Assembly: GCA_028023455.1 (NCBI GenBank)
Contig: JAQFVV010012394.1
Span: forward strand, 29,592,010-29,656,009
DNA: 64,000 bases
Direction of reading: 5' to 3'
DNA from: Epiperipatus broadwayi
Lineage: Eukaryota; Onychophora; Udeonychophora; Euonychophora; Peripatidae
Shown piece by piece: positions 46,181 through 58,587 of this stretch (the stretch's first letter is position 1; every line of letters starts with the position of its first letter). The notes under the pieces were generated by a model, which was not told where the DNA came from, ran no database searches, and saw only the letters and a program-made list of their open reading frames with translations. The position numbers were made by a program, and so were the translations under genes.

Positions 46181-46839
46181 ATAAAGGTGTTTTAAAATAA
46201 AAGTGTAAATGATGATTGCTGAAGTAAATATGCATTAAATCCAAGATATTTAGATGCACAAGCTACAGATTTATAACTCCTCACAGATGGATGTCATAAA
46301 TTGGGAGCTAATCTGGGAATATGGAAAATACAGCAGTGGAAAAAAAATTAATTATTATTATCTGGCATCTAATAATTACTATAGGAAAAATTAGCAATGA
46401 ATAAAAAATATATTAAATTTTATCATCTGGTATCTTGTTTTTTTAAGTTTACACACAGTGAATGAGATATAGGAGAAGAAGTTGATTTGCTACTGAATAT
46501 ATCAATATGCTTCAGGTTTGAATACAAAAGAAATGCTTAAAAAGTTATTATACAATTTAATTAAAGTCAGGGTAAAATAGCAGTTAACAACCAATGCAAC
46601 TTATCTGTAACTTTTGTTAAGATGCAAATATAGTATAATCTTTTTTAAATATATAAATTTTTTATTTGGTTGGCCTGAATCAAAATTATAATGACCTCAA
46701 ACAATTACCTCAATTGTAACAGACTGTTTTTGTAATATGAATTCTTTTTAGTTCAATTCTGAATAAAATAAATTACAGGGTTTCCTTTTTATGCTGTTTA
46801 AGGAACTTGTCACATTCATCATTATATATAAGACTATCA

Positions 46840-46965
46840 ATGTCATTATTGATCAGGAGTTCATAAGAAATTCAAAGACTGATTAATTCCAGAACTGGAC
46901 TCGATGTAAGAGCTTGCACTTCAAGTCACTGGACTAAATCATGCAGAGCAAAAGACATATAAAGG
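46840..46965 (-). repeat. SINE-like repeat with shared 3' tail
   Basis: On the minus strand it ends with tttcttatgaactcctgatc, then aataatgaca, matching the tails near 500 and 2720. A B-box-like 'gagtccagttctgga' precedes it. The head is unclear. Confidence 0.45.
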
Positions 46966-47559
46966 TATGGTTAAATAAAGCATCATTGATTTCTTGTTTG
47001 GAATGTCCCACACTGAAAAAAGTGTATAAAATGGCCAGGTTATCATGAAAGTCATATGAATTGTATATGAATGTCAAAACATATTATAAACAAATCCATA
47101 TCAATGAAACATCAGGATTTAGAGGTTTTGTTAAAAAGATGAACTAAGATAGGAAGACCTGTTTAGTTTTGTTTATGACGTAATAAAAGCTCTTAAAGTA
47201 CTTTTACATTATAACCATAATTAGGGTAAATTCTAGTTGTGTTGGAAAACCTGATGCCACGGTGAACTGACAAATTGAGAATGATCAGCCCCAAATTTTT
47301 GATTAACAAATTCAAATGTGACTCTTCCATGCTCGAAAACTTGCAAGCTCTCCTAAGCCAATAATTCTTAAATTGTTTAGAAAATATTTTCCAGCTTAAA
47401 ATGTTTTGGCAAAAATATAATCTAAAATCCAAAAATTTATATGTATATTTATATAAATAAATGCCAACGTAGATTTGGGTGTTGCAGAAAAATAGCAAAA
47501 AAGATAAAAATACATATTAAATAAATACACGTAATAATTAATTATAAATAAAATCAAAT

Positions 47560-47569
47560 TTTATTTATT
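47560..47569 (-). terminator. Poly-A signals of the olfactomedin gene
   Basis: Two overlapping AATAAA hexamers on the minus strand (47564-47569 and 47560-47565), about 80 nt downstream of the stop codon. Confidence 0.55.
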
Positions 47570-47643
47570 CACATTTAATAGTTTATTATAAAGAAAAAAT
47601 TGGATTAAATTAAATAAACAATTAAACAATAGTTTACACGTTT

Positions 47644-48413
47644 TTAGTATGATAATCTTTGGGTTTTAATTGGGTAACGTAACAAAACCCCTTTATCCCA
47701 AGTATAAATGAGACGTTCCATGGGATTATAAGTAATCATAGTGTTTTTCTGATAAGGATTAGTAAAGGGTATGTTGATGTTTATATTTTTATTTTGGTAT
47801 AAATCATAAGCATATTTAATGTGGGATTTAATTACGGTTACATTGTCTACAGCATAAAATATTCCACATATAATGAAGGCATTTCCTATTTGGTTATGAT
47901 CAAGTGTTAATTTCCATGTTTTTTCGATTGAAAGATCATTTGGATTTAATTTTGCTACCATAGTGTTAGAAGTAGTCTGTGTCCCATAAATCACCCAGAG
48001 TCCACTTTCATCTATTGAGAAGTCCAAATAGTTGTAAAGAGAAGAATAAAGATAATGTCCATCTGAAAATGACATGTCAGATATTGAGATTGTGGCCAAA
48101 ATTCGTTGATTAGCAATATCATAGCGAGCAGCTTCATTATGTCCTTCTAAATGGTAAATAAAAGAACCGTTGTAAATTACATGGCAATTTCCTTGGAAAC
48201 CTCTTGGAAGTCTGTATTTTCGGGTTACTTTATTGGCATTCAGACTTGCTTCATTAGTATACTCAAATAACTGTTGCCCCTCGATATGTTGTGTTATCCA
48301 AATTTTATCTTGATCTTCAGGTATTCTGGGATGTGGATCTTTCATCCAAGCTCCCCAAAAGTAAGTTGTTTTGGCTATTATAACTGGTTTATCAATTTCC
48401 TTCAATAAACAAT
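47644..48413 (-). CDS. Last exon of an olfactomedin-domain (colmedin/gliomedin-like) protein
   Basis: The exon begins after a splice acceptor (minus strand tttttttag at 48414-48422) in the middle of a codon and ends with TAA at 47644-47646, giving 255 codons. It holds an essentially complete olfactomedin domain: the first conserved Cys (CLLKEID), YFWGAWMKDP, NCHVIYNGSFIYHLEG, YNYLDFSIDESGLWVIYGT, VAKLNPNDLSIEKTWKL, IGNAFIICGIFYAVDN with the second Cys, IKYAYDLY and ITYNPMERLIYTWDKG. The two Cys would form the domain disulfide. Asp of SIDESG, Asn of GNAF and Asp of TWDKG occupy the usual calcium-site positions. Olfactomedin domains are secreted or extracellular adhesion modules; in colmedin and gliomedin they follow a transmembrane segment and collagen repeats, which would be in upstream exons not found here. 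The exon is uninterrupted and looks functional. Confidence 0.85.
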
Positions 48414-48422
48414 CTAAAAAAA
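48414..48422 (-). other. Splice acceptor of the olfactomedin exon
   Basis: tttttttag on the minus strand. In-frame sequence upstream of it (to 48447) is intron read-through with no domain similarity. Confidence 0.75.
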
Positions 48423-48454
48423 TAGTATATGTATTAATATGAATCAATGCAGAT

Positions 48455-48576
48455 TTTAAAATTAATATATTTAATTATGAAAATAAATAATATATATATA
48501 TATACTTTTATGTTATTTAAAATTAATATATTTAATTATGAAAATAAATAATATATATATATATACTTTTATGTTA
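48455..48576. repeat. 61-bp perfect tandem duplication in the intron
   Basis: The unit tttaaaattaatatatt...atgtta is repeated once (48455-48515 and 48516-48576), just upstream of the olfactomedin exon. Confidence 0.9.
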
Positions 48577-48579
48577 TTT

Positions 48580-51065
48580 ATTTTAAATGAAAATGTTTCA
48601 TCACAAAAATTACTTTATTTTTTACATTTATTTTGATGATTTAAGATATATTCTAAAGCAGGATTTTTAATCTGGCAAATTTTACAGCAAGATCACTCAG
48701 TACTAACTATAATATAATGCTTAATGACTTATGATAAAAACAGTGTCAGTTTTATGCAGATTTGCAGTTTTGAGCATTCAAATGGCACTATTATCACCAC
48801 ATCCTTTCTATGTTGTTTTAAGCTTATTTAGTTTTTTGTATAACTTCTTGTTTCCTGCAACTACAATTTTAATGTATTAGTTGATAAAAAGCTGAAGATA
48901 TCAGCATTATATGAAGCCTTTATATGATTGGCAGTATATTATTAGCATATGATATCATGAGAAAGCTGGCCTAGAAGTCAATGGAAATGAGAATTTCTGA
49001 TATACAGGGTGTTTTAGGCTGAGGGAAAATAGTTGAATAATTTAGATTTCTAAAAATCAAAATTGCAATTTTTAATAATTTATAAAAATAATATAAAAAA
49101 TTGTAATAGGTTTTTGTTTAAAATATTTAAATATATAAAAAATTATATTAAATCTTTTCCTTAGCAAAGAATGTGTGTGTATATATATATTGTAACCATA
49201 TATTTTAGTATAAAATATAATAATTGATGTAACTAATATAAAAATTTCTCTTTCTTCTTTTGGTGATTTGATTGGCTTGAGTTGCACTTTGAACAGACTA
49301 CTCTCTTATATTATTTTAATAAATTTGTATTTGCTTCTTCCCATATACTAACTCACATCAAAATGTTTAACTTTTTAAAAATTTGACAACACATTAAAAT
49401 TTGGTAAAATAGTATTAAAAATAATACTATAATTTTATTTGTTTAAAATGATCTTAAATTATTATTTCCATTGAATTAAAAAACCATTTGTTCAATTAAA
49501 TAATAAATATTAAAAATAAATACAATAATTACGTAAGCGTCTCAATGTAAAAAAAGAAAAGAGTGCGAATTTAAGGAACATCGTCTGTTAGTTTGCTTTT
49601 GGAGGGAGAAAGAAAAGAAAATGGTAAAAGGCAAATGGTGTAAATTTGATAAGCTTATTTTAAAATAGTTTATAAGTAAACGGATTACCACAAAATTTGC
49701 TATAAACGTAAATATAACATAGTGGTAATTAATTATAAGATGAATTGCTAAATTTAAAAGTCTGTTCAAGTCGGCTGGCCAAGTGGATCGAATCACCGGT
49801 AATAAATTTTCCAATATTACATTTTTAAAATGTCGGAGCTTCCCAGTTTAAATTTAAAAGAGTTAATTGCAAGAATTTGGTATGTTTTAAAATGTTTATT
49901 ATTCTACAATTTGGAAAAATTAAATAAGTATTTTAATTACAGAATTTTTTATGAATATAAAAATTTGCTTTTAAAAAAAAAGAAGAAGTTTAAATTCAAG
50001 TAAAATGTTAAGTTATCAACATAGTTTAATATTTCCGTATCTAATTCTAATAGAAATATAGTATTGATTGATATTTAACTTTACAATGCCAGTAATCTAT
50101 TTGCTCGTTAATTTGTTTAACATTTGGATAATAAATAGTCTTCAAAGAATTAATCAAAGCTATTTTGTAATTTTATCGTCGGTTTGAAATGAATAAATTA
50201 ATTGCTGTAATTAGTATTCCTGGATTAACGCGTGGATAAATAAATACTTGCATGGATGTGATAAACTTGGAACACTTTTGATAGAGAAATGTAGAGATTA
50301 ATAACTTTATGAAAAACATTTTCATTTAAATTCTGCATGTCATGTTTTAAAATTGTTTCATGTTTAGGGAGCCACACAAAATCGTTAATCTAATATTGCT
50401 TATAATAACTAATCAAATTGATAGAATTGCATGTATGGAATTTAACTACAGTTATAGCTATTACCTCGTATACTTATTATTCTACACATAGTACATGGAT
50501 TCCACAGATCACATTAGGAGTTATAAAATGCTATACAATCCAATTTGTGATACACACATCTGCTAAAATTCATGTAGTGAACTATAAAATGCTATACATT
50601 TAATTTCTATCACACACACACCTGTTAAATTTTATATATTTGATAAATAATACATTAATTTAATTTTATCGTTATATGAACTTGCATATGAAGTTCATAA
50701 GTTATATTTTATTAAGTTTAAATTAATAGGGGTTGAATAAAATATTTATTCAAGAGAATAGCGCTTGCGGAAAAGCTTAAAAGTACTAAATGAATTCATG
50801 AGATGTATCAATCTTTATGAGATATTTTGTGAGTCTTTCCAGATTTATATTCCTATACTAATATTACTTATACTATATTACAGATATTTTATTTTAAGCA
50901 AAATAAGTTAGTACATTAGTTGTCCTGATTAGCGTAACATTTTATTATGCAAGAACAGACATTTGCTAAAGTGTTAGTGTTATTCTGAATGGTCAGAATA
51001 ATTGAGGGGGATGATTTTGCACTTTAATGTGAAGTAAATAATAATGTTGTTTTAGAATGTTAAAG
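48580..51065. other. AT-rich DNA, presumably intron of the olfactomedin gene
   Basis: No upstream exon with collagen or transmembrane coding was recognised. Near 49771 a tggccaagtgg A-box-like stretch occurs on the plus strand with a poor B box 70 nt later; a decayed tRNA-SINE is possible. Confidence 0.4.
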
Positions 51066-51071
51066 GGCTTT

Positions 51072-51166
51072 AATCTGTGCTGGTGGTTAAACCGCAGATT
51101 ATTTTAATTGCCATTTTTGTATTTTACACACATTCCTGCGCTGGTGGTTAATCCGCGGAATTGTGT
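51072..51166 (+). repeat. Twin GC-rich hairpins with a shared loop sequence
   Basis: Hairpin 1 (51072-51100) has arms aatctg/cagatt; hairpin 2 (51127-51166) has arms acac..attcc/ggaat.gtgt plus cg/cg pairs. Both loops share gctggtggttaa followed by (a/t)ccgc. They are about 60 bp apart in otherwise AT-rich DNA. They could be paired protein-binding dyads, ends of small palindromic elements, or structured RNA. Confidence 0.6.
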
Positions 51167-53640
51167 GATTATACGGATTACTTTATGATGGTGTTTAAAT
51201 ACACAAAACGTTTAGTATTATTTAATTCCTACGTGTAGATGAATGCATCCACAGGAATATGTTTTACTTCACAGATATAAGTTGGGCAAAGTATTTTCGT
51301 TAATCTGCTAAATCATCTTCTTTCAAGTGTAAGTAGAATTTATAAGTTAGATTATTAAATTGCAGCAGGACACTCTATTCAAGTTACTTCATAATAATTA
51401 ACTGTTGGTTGATTATTATTTACCGGAATGTAAGTTTACATTTTCACTTTAATTAATGATTACATTATAGCTAAATCCTACAGATATAATATTATTTATT
51501 ATATTATTATAAGTTTACGGTATGGGTTTATTGTATCTGGAAATGACGTTAAATATTTCATGAGTTGATGCTGAATTTCGTATAATCTCCTCAATATTCA
51601 GTATATTAGATTGAAATAAGGTATGATTAGATTTTAAAACTGTACCTATGAGATGTTATTGAAGAAAGTCAATGGAATTATAATTTATTTATTTTATTTG
51701 TTTATTTCTATTTTTAATTATAACATTGGAATTAGTTACTTATTATTCATAAATTTGTAAATAAAAGTTGATTTATAATTAAACTTACTGTGCCGTTGCT
51801 ATGTGTCATTCATAAAATCAGAAATCATAAACTTTGGATAGAGCATACATTGAAGAGCATACATTGAAGTACATACTATCGTCAACATGATATGAGAGTT
51901 TATTGATATTTTTTTTTGAGAAAACATTTGGATGCTTTCGTCTTTGGTAGTTTATGATGAGTAAGGTATAATAAAATCCCATTTACCTTTTCCATCATTG
52001 TGGCTTTGCGTAGTTGATTCTAGTATACAATATAAATTAATTATTAAACTTGTAAACAGATTTACCAAATAATGACATGATTGAATATATTTACTTAACG
52101 TTTTTAAATTGTCATTTGTCAGTATAATAAGAGTCTCAGTAATATAGTAAACTATAAAAAAAAGAACCCAAGTATTTATATTTATTTATTGCAAAGCTTT
52201 ACCTGGACTAGCATTTGTATTAGAAATCATATAGATGGTTTAAAATTTCATAATCTTATGTAGTTCCATAAATTATGCCATCTTGTACATGGTCGGCCAT
52301 CGGGTCTCATACAAGAAAAATCGCAAATTAAGGTTTAAAAGTAATAACATTGCACTTATAATTTGTTTAATGTATTTTATCATACTACTATGATAGGTCT
52401 TCACGGTACACCCTGGCTGCGATCAAATTAAATCATAAAAGTTTATGTTAGATCATTAGTTTGGTCTGTGGTAAGTTGCTCAAGATGTTGATTGTGGTCT
52501 TTGGTGCATTAAATAGATAGCATGATATGTTTTTGGATACAGCTTTTAATAGCTGACAATAATTGAGTGAGAGTTGATCAGTGATCAAGGTTACAATTCT
52601 TGGTGCACTTACGTTACGTAATTGAGACCACACAATCAAATGGTTACAATTTTTGGGTGCCGCACGTATTCGGCACGATAGGTAGTTGAGAGGGCAATTT
52701 ACGGTTACAATATATATATATTGTAAAACAACTGACTTAACAAGTAGATTTTAAATAAAAAAAAATAAAAAAAATAAAGCCTGTTTAGATAGGGGATTCA
52801 AAAACAAGAAAAAAAAATGTTGGCAATTTAATAATTGCAGCGGTTAGCATGTTCAACCAAATAAATAATGAAAGTGTTCTTAAAATTCTTATAATTAAAA
52901 TAAATCCAATCATAAAGCTGTCAAACATAAGATATTATTAAAAGTATTAAAAGCAAGATCATCAAAATCGTAAAAAAAAACAATACCAAAGTATTACAAA
53001 CAGAACAGGGTATTCAAAAGAAAAGCTAAAATTTATTTAAGATCAGTTTTTCTTGAAAGCAATCAGTCATAATTCATATTTTAATCAACCTGCAAACAAT
53101 CTGGATGCTTATTTTCTTCAAGTGACACTCAAATTTCATTTCTCTGACTAAATAAAACAGAAAAAACTGCATCTTCTGAAATGTACTCTAGATTCCTTGC
53201 ATGTTATTTTTAAACAAATCTCTAATTAAAACGAAGAGACCATGCATACTTCAAATTTCAAAATAGGAGATTGTTAAAGAACATCATGGCAACTTACAAA
53301 TGAAATTGATTAATAATTGCTATCATGGAAAAATCAAATAACTTTATCCTAACATATTAATCATTTAAAGTTTATTTTACCATACTTAATTCTAGCAAAT
53401 CTTATGCTATTATAAAATTCAGTATTTTGTTTTAAAAAACTGCATTTGTGATTAAGCTTACACAAATCATCTATCTGCATTTTAAGATGAACATTCATTT
53501 TCATTTTCCTTGGTATACAATGGTTAACTAACAGTTTTCTTTATAAAAAATATTTAGAAATTGTCAAAAAATAATCAAAGGAATAATATTCTTTTTAAAT
53601 ACAACGTGTCCACAATAGGAAAATATATAAAAAAAAGCGT
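51167..53640. other. AT-rich non-coding DNA
   Basis: Nothing firm. Near 52590-52640 two stretches (ggttacaattcttggtgc, ggttacaatttttgggtgcc) repeat imperfectly about 60 bp apart. Confidence 0.4.
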
Positions 53641-53646
53641 TCAAAT

Positions 53647-53779
53647 GTTAAATAATGGGTCAAGCATTGTTAGCTGAGAGGTTATCGCAGCCGCCTTGCA
53701 ACCACGTAGTTGGTTGCAGACGGTTGTGGGTTCGCCTCCCGGCCGATGCTATGACATATGGGAAAAAAGTTAAATAATG
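53647..53779 (+). mobile_element. tRNA-derived SINE with TSD
   Basis: The 11-mer gttaaataatg occurs at 53647-53657 and 53769-53779. The insert (about 111 bp) has a tRNA-like 5' end GCATTG pairing with CGATGC at 53744-53749, an A box (tagctgagaggttatcgc), a strong B box (gggttcgcctccc at 53728-53740) and a short A-rich 3' end (gggaaaaaa). The anticodon arm is replaced by a longer hairpin (ttgcaacca/tggttgcag). Good case for a recent pol III retroposon. Confidence 0.7.
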
Positions 53780-54147
53780 AGAATAATAAAATTATTAGTT
53801 AAATATTTATTTGAATTCTTATTGAGTTTATTTGTAGGTAATTTAGCTCTGCTTTTGATTTTTCCAAATTCGATTATATCTTTGTAGAGGTAATAATATA
53901 TATGCAGTTCTTTGGCCTTTACGTCACCATAACCTCTCATTTATAGCACTTTAATATGTCCACTTAAGCACACAGAAGTGGGATGGGAAGAATACAAACT
54001 GAATTTGTAATACTTAAAAGTATATTGTCTATACTGAAATTAATGTAAATAGACAGGATTTGAACTCAGACTTTCAAACTCTATACAGCTATCCACTATA
54101 GCTTATACAACGGATAATCATGACTGCAAACATGCAACATAGACAAA

Positions 54148-54212
54148 TGTTTTCCGATATACACATGTCATGCTGAATCAGCAGTCATCAATTAGTTAAG
54201 ATCATTATATCT
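54148..54212 (-). ncRNA. Decayed hammerhead, 54 kb array copy 1
   Basis: Minus strand: UUGAUGA (54185-54191; C3 to U), stem II UGCUG-AUU-CAGCA, GACA in place of GAAA (54166-54169). Confidence 0.5.
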
Positions 54213-54627
54213 CACACTTATATATAATCAATGCAGTTTATAATAAGATAACAAATCTTTAATCTTTAATGGATAGGCTTCAATTCATTCCATTTTCCTA
54301 TATATAGTTGTGGGAAACTTAAAATCCTGAGTTGAAATCCCTTGAGGTCAGTATAGTTTGTATTTGGCACATGCCTGTTTTATATATTTAAATGGACATA
54401 TTAAGGTCCTATAAATGATGGGTCAGAATGACTTAATGTCAACATGGGTGTCCCAATATTATTAGCATCAACAAAGGCTTTGAACATTTTATCCTTGGAT
54501 TTTCAATGATATGAATGGCTAAAGAGTTGAAGGATGGAAAAAATTGAAGCCTGTTCATTAAAGTTTGAAGATTTGCTATTTTAATATAAACTGAAAACTA
54601 AATATATATATGTGTGTGTGGGAAATA

Positions 54628-54690
54628 ATGATGTAAACTCACTGATGAGTGCTGGTTCAGCACAAAATACATATTTGGAGATTATTATAT
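54628..54690 (+). ncRNA. Hammerhead, 54 kb array copy 2 (G12 lost)
   Basis: CUGAUGA at 54642-54648 and a perfect 6-bp stem II GUGCUG-GUU-CAGCAC (54649-54663). The next base is A (54664) where catalytic G12 is expected, a CpG-to-CpA change. This copy shows that the ancestral first pair of stem II was G-C. Confidence 0.6.
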
Positions 54691-54929
54691 TTTTGACATG
54701 TATGTAACCATGAGTATTTGTTGTATAAGATGGAGTGGATAGCTGTAGGAAGCTTGACATTCTGAGTTCAAGTCACTTCTGATTATATTAATTTCAGTAT
54801 AGACAACACACTTGTATTTAAATATTATATATGAATATATTAGAAAGTACTTGAACCCAGGCCATTAAACTTCCTATAACTATCCATTTCATCTTATACA
54901 ATCAATACACATGACAACATACATGAGAA

Positions 54930-55005
54930 GAGATAAATGATTTCCAATATACATACTTCATGCTGATTAGCACTCATCTGTTGGTCCAGATCCCCATCTC
55001 CCACA
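54930..55005 (-). ncRNA. Decayed hammerhead, 54 kb array copy 3
   Basis: Minus strand: CAGAUGA (54974-54980; U4 to A), stem II GUGCU-AAUC-AGCAU, GAAG, stem III UAUGUAUA, and a conserved stem I with ucuggaccaa opposite uugga. U4 is invariant in active hammerheads, so it should be inactive. Confidence 0.55.
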
Positions 55006-55704
55006 TTGTTTAATATAGACAAGATACATGCATATATATATATATATATATCCAGCTTAGTAAACTCAAAATATCTCTTGTAATCTTCAAAGTTGAAAAG
55101 CTTCCTTTGAGGTTCTTATGAAATACCTAGAAAATTTCAAAATATGGTTGTGACATGCTAGCACCAAAAATATTAAAAATTGTAGAAATATATGGACTTA
55201 TGAAGTTGTGTTCACCAATTTTAATAATAATTTTATTGTTCCAAATTTAAAAACAAAAAAGATAAATAAGATTTCTGTAATTATCATTGAATATCATTAT
55301 AATTTACTGCAGAAAAGGTACTTTCAATAATAGTGATTTAATATTTCCTTCAGTTTTTTTTTTATCATGAAAAAACATGTAAATATAAATATAAATTTGA
55401 TTTTGAAAATGTGAAAATTCTTCATGAAGAGGGACAACATAATAAAAGAAAAATTAAAGAGGCAATTTTTATAAACAGAAATAAAATGCATTTAATAAAT
55501 TGACAAGCTGCTAACATTAAAATACGAGATTCATGGGATTTGAATTGATGACGTTTGCTACCGCTTTTTTTTAATTTAATGGTGGTTGAGGCAGGTTTAA
55601 GAAATTAACTGAAAGTACTTCTGCAGATTTAAGGATTTTTTATAATAGTTTGTAAACCTTTAAATTTATTATTTCAATTATAATTACAATTTTGTTTTAA
55701 TTAA

Positions 55705-55795
55705 CAGTCCTTTTATCTATTATATATATATATATATATATATATAATAGATATAAGGACTGTATAATATATATATATATATATATATTGAGTGT
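55705..55795. repeat. TA-rich hairpin
   Basis: acagtccttttatctatta, (TA)n, taatagatataaggactgt, followed by a second (TA)n tract. Similar in style to the 27.66 kb hairpin. Confidence 0.75.
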
Positions 55796-55799
55796 GCAT

Positions 55800-58329
55800 A
55801 TAAGTAAAAATAAATACATACAAATTGTTTTTGTTGATATTTTGTACATTACACTGGAATAATAGTGTTAAGAATTTAATTCAAATTTTTAAAAATGTAT
55901 AAATTTAACATATAAAAAGGTCTAATGTTTTATTAATTCTGATTTTGAAATCAAATCAAAAAATGTTTTTATGTTACAATAGATACACATGTAATTATAA
56001 AATTCCACTATCTATTTTGATTAAAGAAATTTTTTTAATTAAAGATTGTATAATATATTTTAATAAATATCCTACAAAGTTGTTTTTGAAAGAATTAAGG
56101 TGAATTGAAGAAAGTCATTAATATTTTTCAATCAATATAAAGAAAACTTACTTTTAATTACTGTGTTTTTTAAAATTCCATCGTGACTATAAAACAGTTG
56201 GAAAAAGGATTAGAAGAGTTTTTATAGATTATGATGGTTATAAATTTATAACTGAAGGCATGAGACAAGGTATTAAGCTACTGCTTCTAGTTATAAATAG
56301 AGCAGTTATGATTCATATAAAGAGCATGGCTAGATTTTTTGTAATTCATTAGCCCATATATATTATGTACTAGCTAGTATGCCTTAAGTCTATGAAATTT
56401 CTAGACTAAATGAAGCTGACTGTATGTATGTCAACAGTTACCAGATTATAGCTTTCCAAGGATGACAATAAGTCACTTACCTGTTTTAAAAGGAACGAGA
56501 TTACTCAGAGATTTCATCAACTTTCTGAAGTTGTTTATACATATAGTATGATATCTATATGCAGGGAACCACCTATACAGCTATTACATCATATATATAT
56601 AAAGTGCAGCTTGTGAGTTGAATGTTATTTATTGAGAATATATTATTTAAAATAATTTTTAGCATTTGACAGTTAAAACCTCAATTTATAAAATTTGAAA
56701 GTAAATAACTCTTGTGAACTAAAATTAAAACAAGAACAAAAAATAATAAATGACATTTGTGTCTAGAAGATTATTTGTTCCTCTTAGTGTTCATAAAGAA
56801 AGAGAGGAAAACACTGAAGATCTTTTTTTTTAAATATTAAAAATGAGGCCAAAAGAACACAAATTTTAAATGAAACTTTACTGAAACTGACAATTTTTTT
56901 TGAAATTAAAATAAAAAAAAGTAAATTCCAAAAATCTTTCTATATTAAAGAACAAAAGAACCTGCTAGAATATTTTTTAAATATTTACAATTAGTTAAGA
57001 GTAACCTGAAAAAGAAAAAAAACATTAATGAATGACTATCAAAAAGTAATATATATATTAAACAAAACATTTTTATTTACCATAAAAGGCTAAATAATAG
57101 CTTTAATTAGAAGTATCTATATTTTGTATATACACACATATGTGTGCATTTATGTATTATTAAAAACAAATTAAATTTTATTATTAGTTTATCACAATTG
57201 TGATACATAATTATAATTGATACAGCATGTCTGTGCATATGTATATGAGTATCTTGTACACACACATATATATATATATATGTTAACATCAATCATACTT
57301 TATGAATTTTTAAATTGAATTATTGGACTTGTTTATAAGCTTTTCACAATTCTGATATGTAATTTTTTTTTATAAAGGCACATCTGTGTTGTGATATATA
57401 GGCATTTTATGTAAACCTATTAAGATATTGGTAAATCACAATGTGATAGCTTCTTGTATTAATCCAAATCAGAATGCTGAATTATATTTATAGTATAATC
57501 AGCAGACCTCAATTTCCTTTTTATTGTTTCTAATTAATACTTTTATATTTTATTGTTTAAATTATTCCAGTGAATTTACTTAATCTTAAAATATTATAAA
57601 TTATTATATGTTGTATTATATCTCTTGCTCAGCATTTCTGCTCTCTAAGCTGGATTCATGCATAAGGGCTTGTTATATAAAAAGGTTTATATTTAGTGTT
57701 TATGAACATCCAGTTGATGATAATTTTTATCATTTCTCTAATGCAGAATGGTGCAAAGGGAATATCCTTAAAAGTTCATACACTACATTTTATTTAGTGT
57801 AGTATTTATTAGAAATTAAGTTTATAGCTGGCCAGTACATTAATGGTTCTAAGTGGCCAGAGGGTATTGAAGATGATCAGCATGTTTTAATATCCCAGAA
57901 TAATTGTTTTTATTGTTATATTGGATGAATTAGCACTTTTCAGTATGGGCATCTAAATTATTTTGATGTATTGTTGTCCTAAGTTTGGCAAGGATTAAAT
58001 AATTAGCCTGGTCTATAGTAGACCCATTTCAAATTCTGTCACAAGATTGGCTATTGATTTATTTTTATTGTTGATCATTCATGATGATGAATGATTACTA
58101 CTTTTGTGTAATGCTGGTGAACTTGTAGTTAGTTCTGTGCTGATCCATCATGCTCATTATATCCATTATCATATTTTAATATTTAATTTTATATTTTGTC
58201 ATTGACTTGGCCTTGATGATGAGTGCCATCACATGAGGTTCAACACTGATTCTTTGTACCATTTTCATATATATATTGAATTAAATATTTCCTAGGTAAA
58301 AGGTTATTTCTGTTTACATGAATATTATC
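55800..58329. other. AT-rich DNA; one weak LINE-like trace
   Basis: At about 56190-56320 (plus) a short frame reads IDYDGYKFITEGMRQGIKLL, vaguely like the RT motif B region of LINEs. Too short to call. No other feature. Confidence 0.35.
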
Positions 58330-58454
58330 GTGTCATTTCCATTTTTACTGATTTATATATATATATATTAGATTTCTGTATTTTTAAAGCAATATACGTA
58401 ATTACATAACTGAATATTTGTAAATACAGTAACTAAATAATTAAAATTGTTTTA

Positions 58455-58510
58455 TCCACTTAGGAGTGCTTTCGATTATCCCAGTAATCTTTGTCAACTA
58501 ATGCTTTGAA
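58455..58510 (-). ncRNA. Variant hammerhead, 58 kb left arm
   Basis: Minus strand: UUAG stem I, core UUGACAA (58491-58497), extra A, stem II GAUUA-CUGGGA-UAAUC, GAAA (58470-58473), stem III AGCACU, C17, then CUAAG closing stem I. It lies just downstream of the endonuclease remnant, the expected place for a PLE terminal-repeat ribozyme. Confidence 0.6.
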
Positions 58511-58587
58511 ATGCTAACTTTCCCACAATTCCATGATCTTAACATTTGCTGCTTGTCTATTAATTAAGTCATGTTTATAGTTGTATA

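Larger units (their letters stand above)
53990..55030. mobile_element. Diverged relative of the family D hammerhead array
   Basis: Three family D-type units occur, minus near 54150, plus near 54640 and minus near 54960. They share the hammerhead region and flanking motifs with the 9 kb array: 'attgaagcctgt.cattaaagt', 'gatttgctat.ttaatat' and 'aggtca.catgggtgt'. Ends are not sharply defined and no TSD was found. More decayed than the 9 kb copy. Confidence 0.65.

Noticed and set aside
49542-49814. 90-codon minus-strand frame upstream of the olfactomedin exon
   Set aside because: Considered as an upstream exon; no collagen repeats, signal or transmembrane pattern that looks real, and it overlaps a tRNA-like A-box stretch.
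56190-56320. Frame with EGMRQGIKLL resembling LINE RT motif B
   Set aside because: Only one short motif, no neighbouring RT motifs found.
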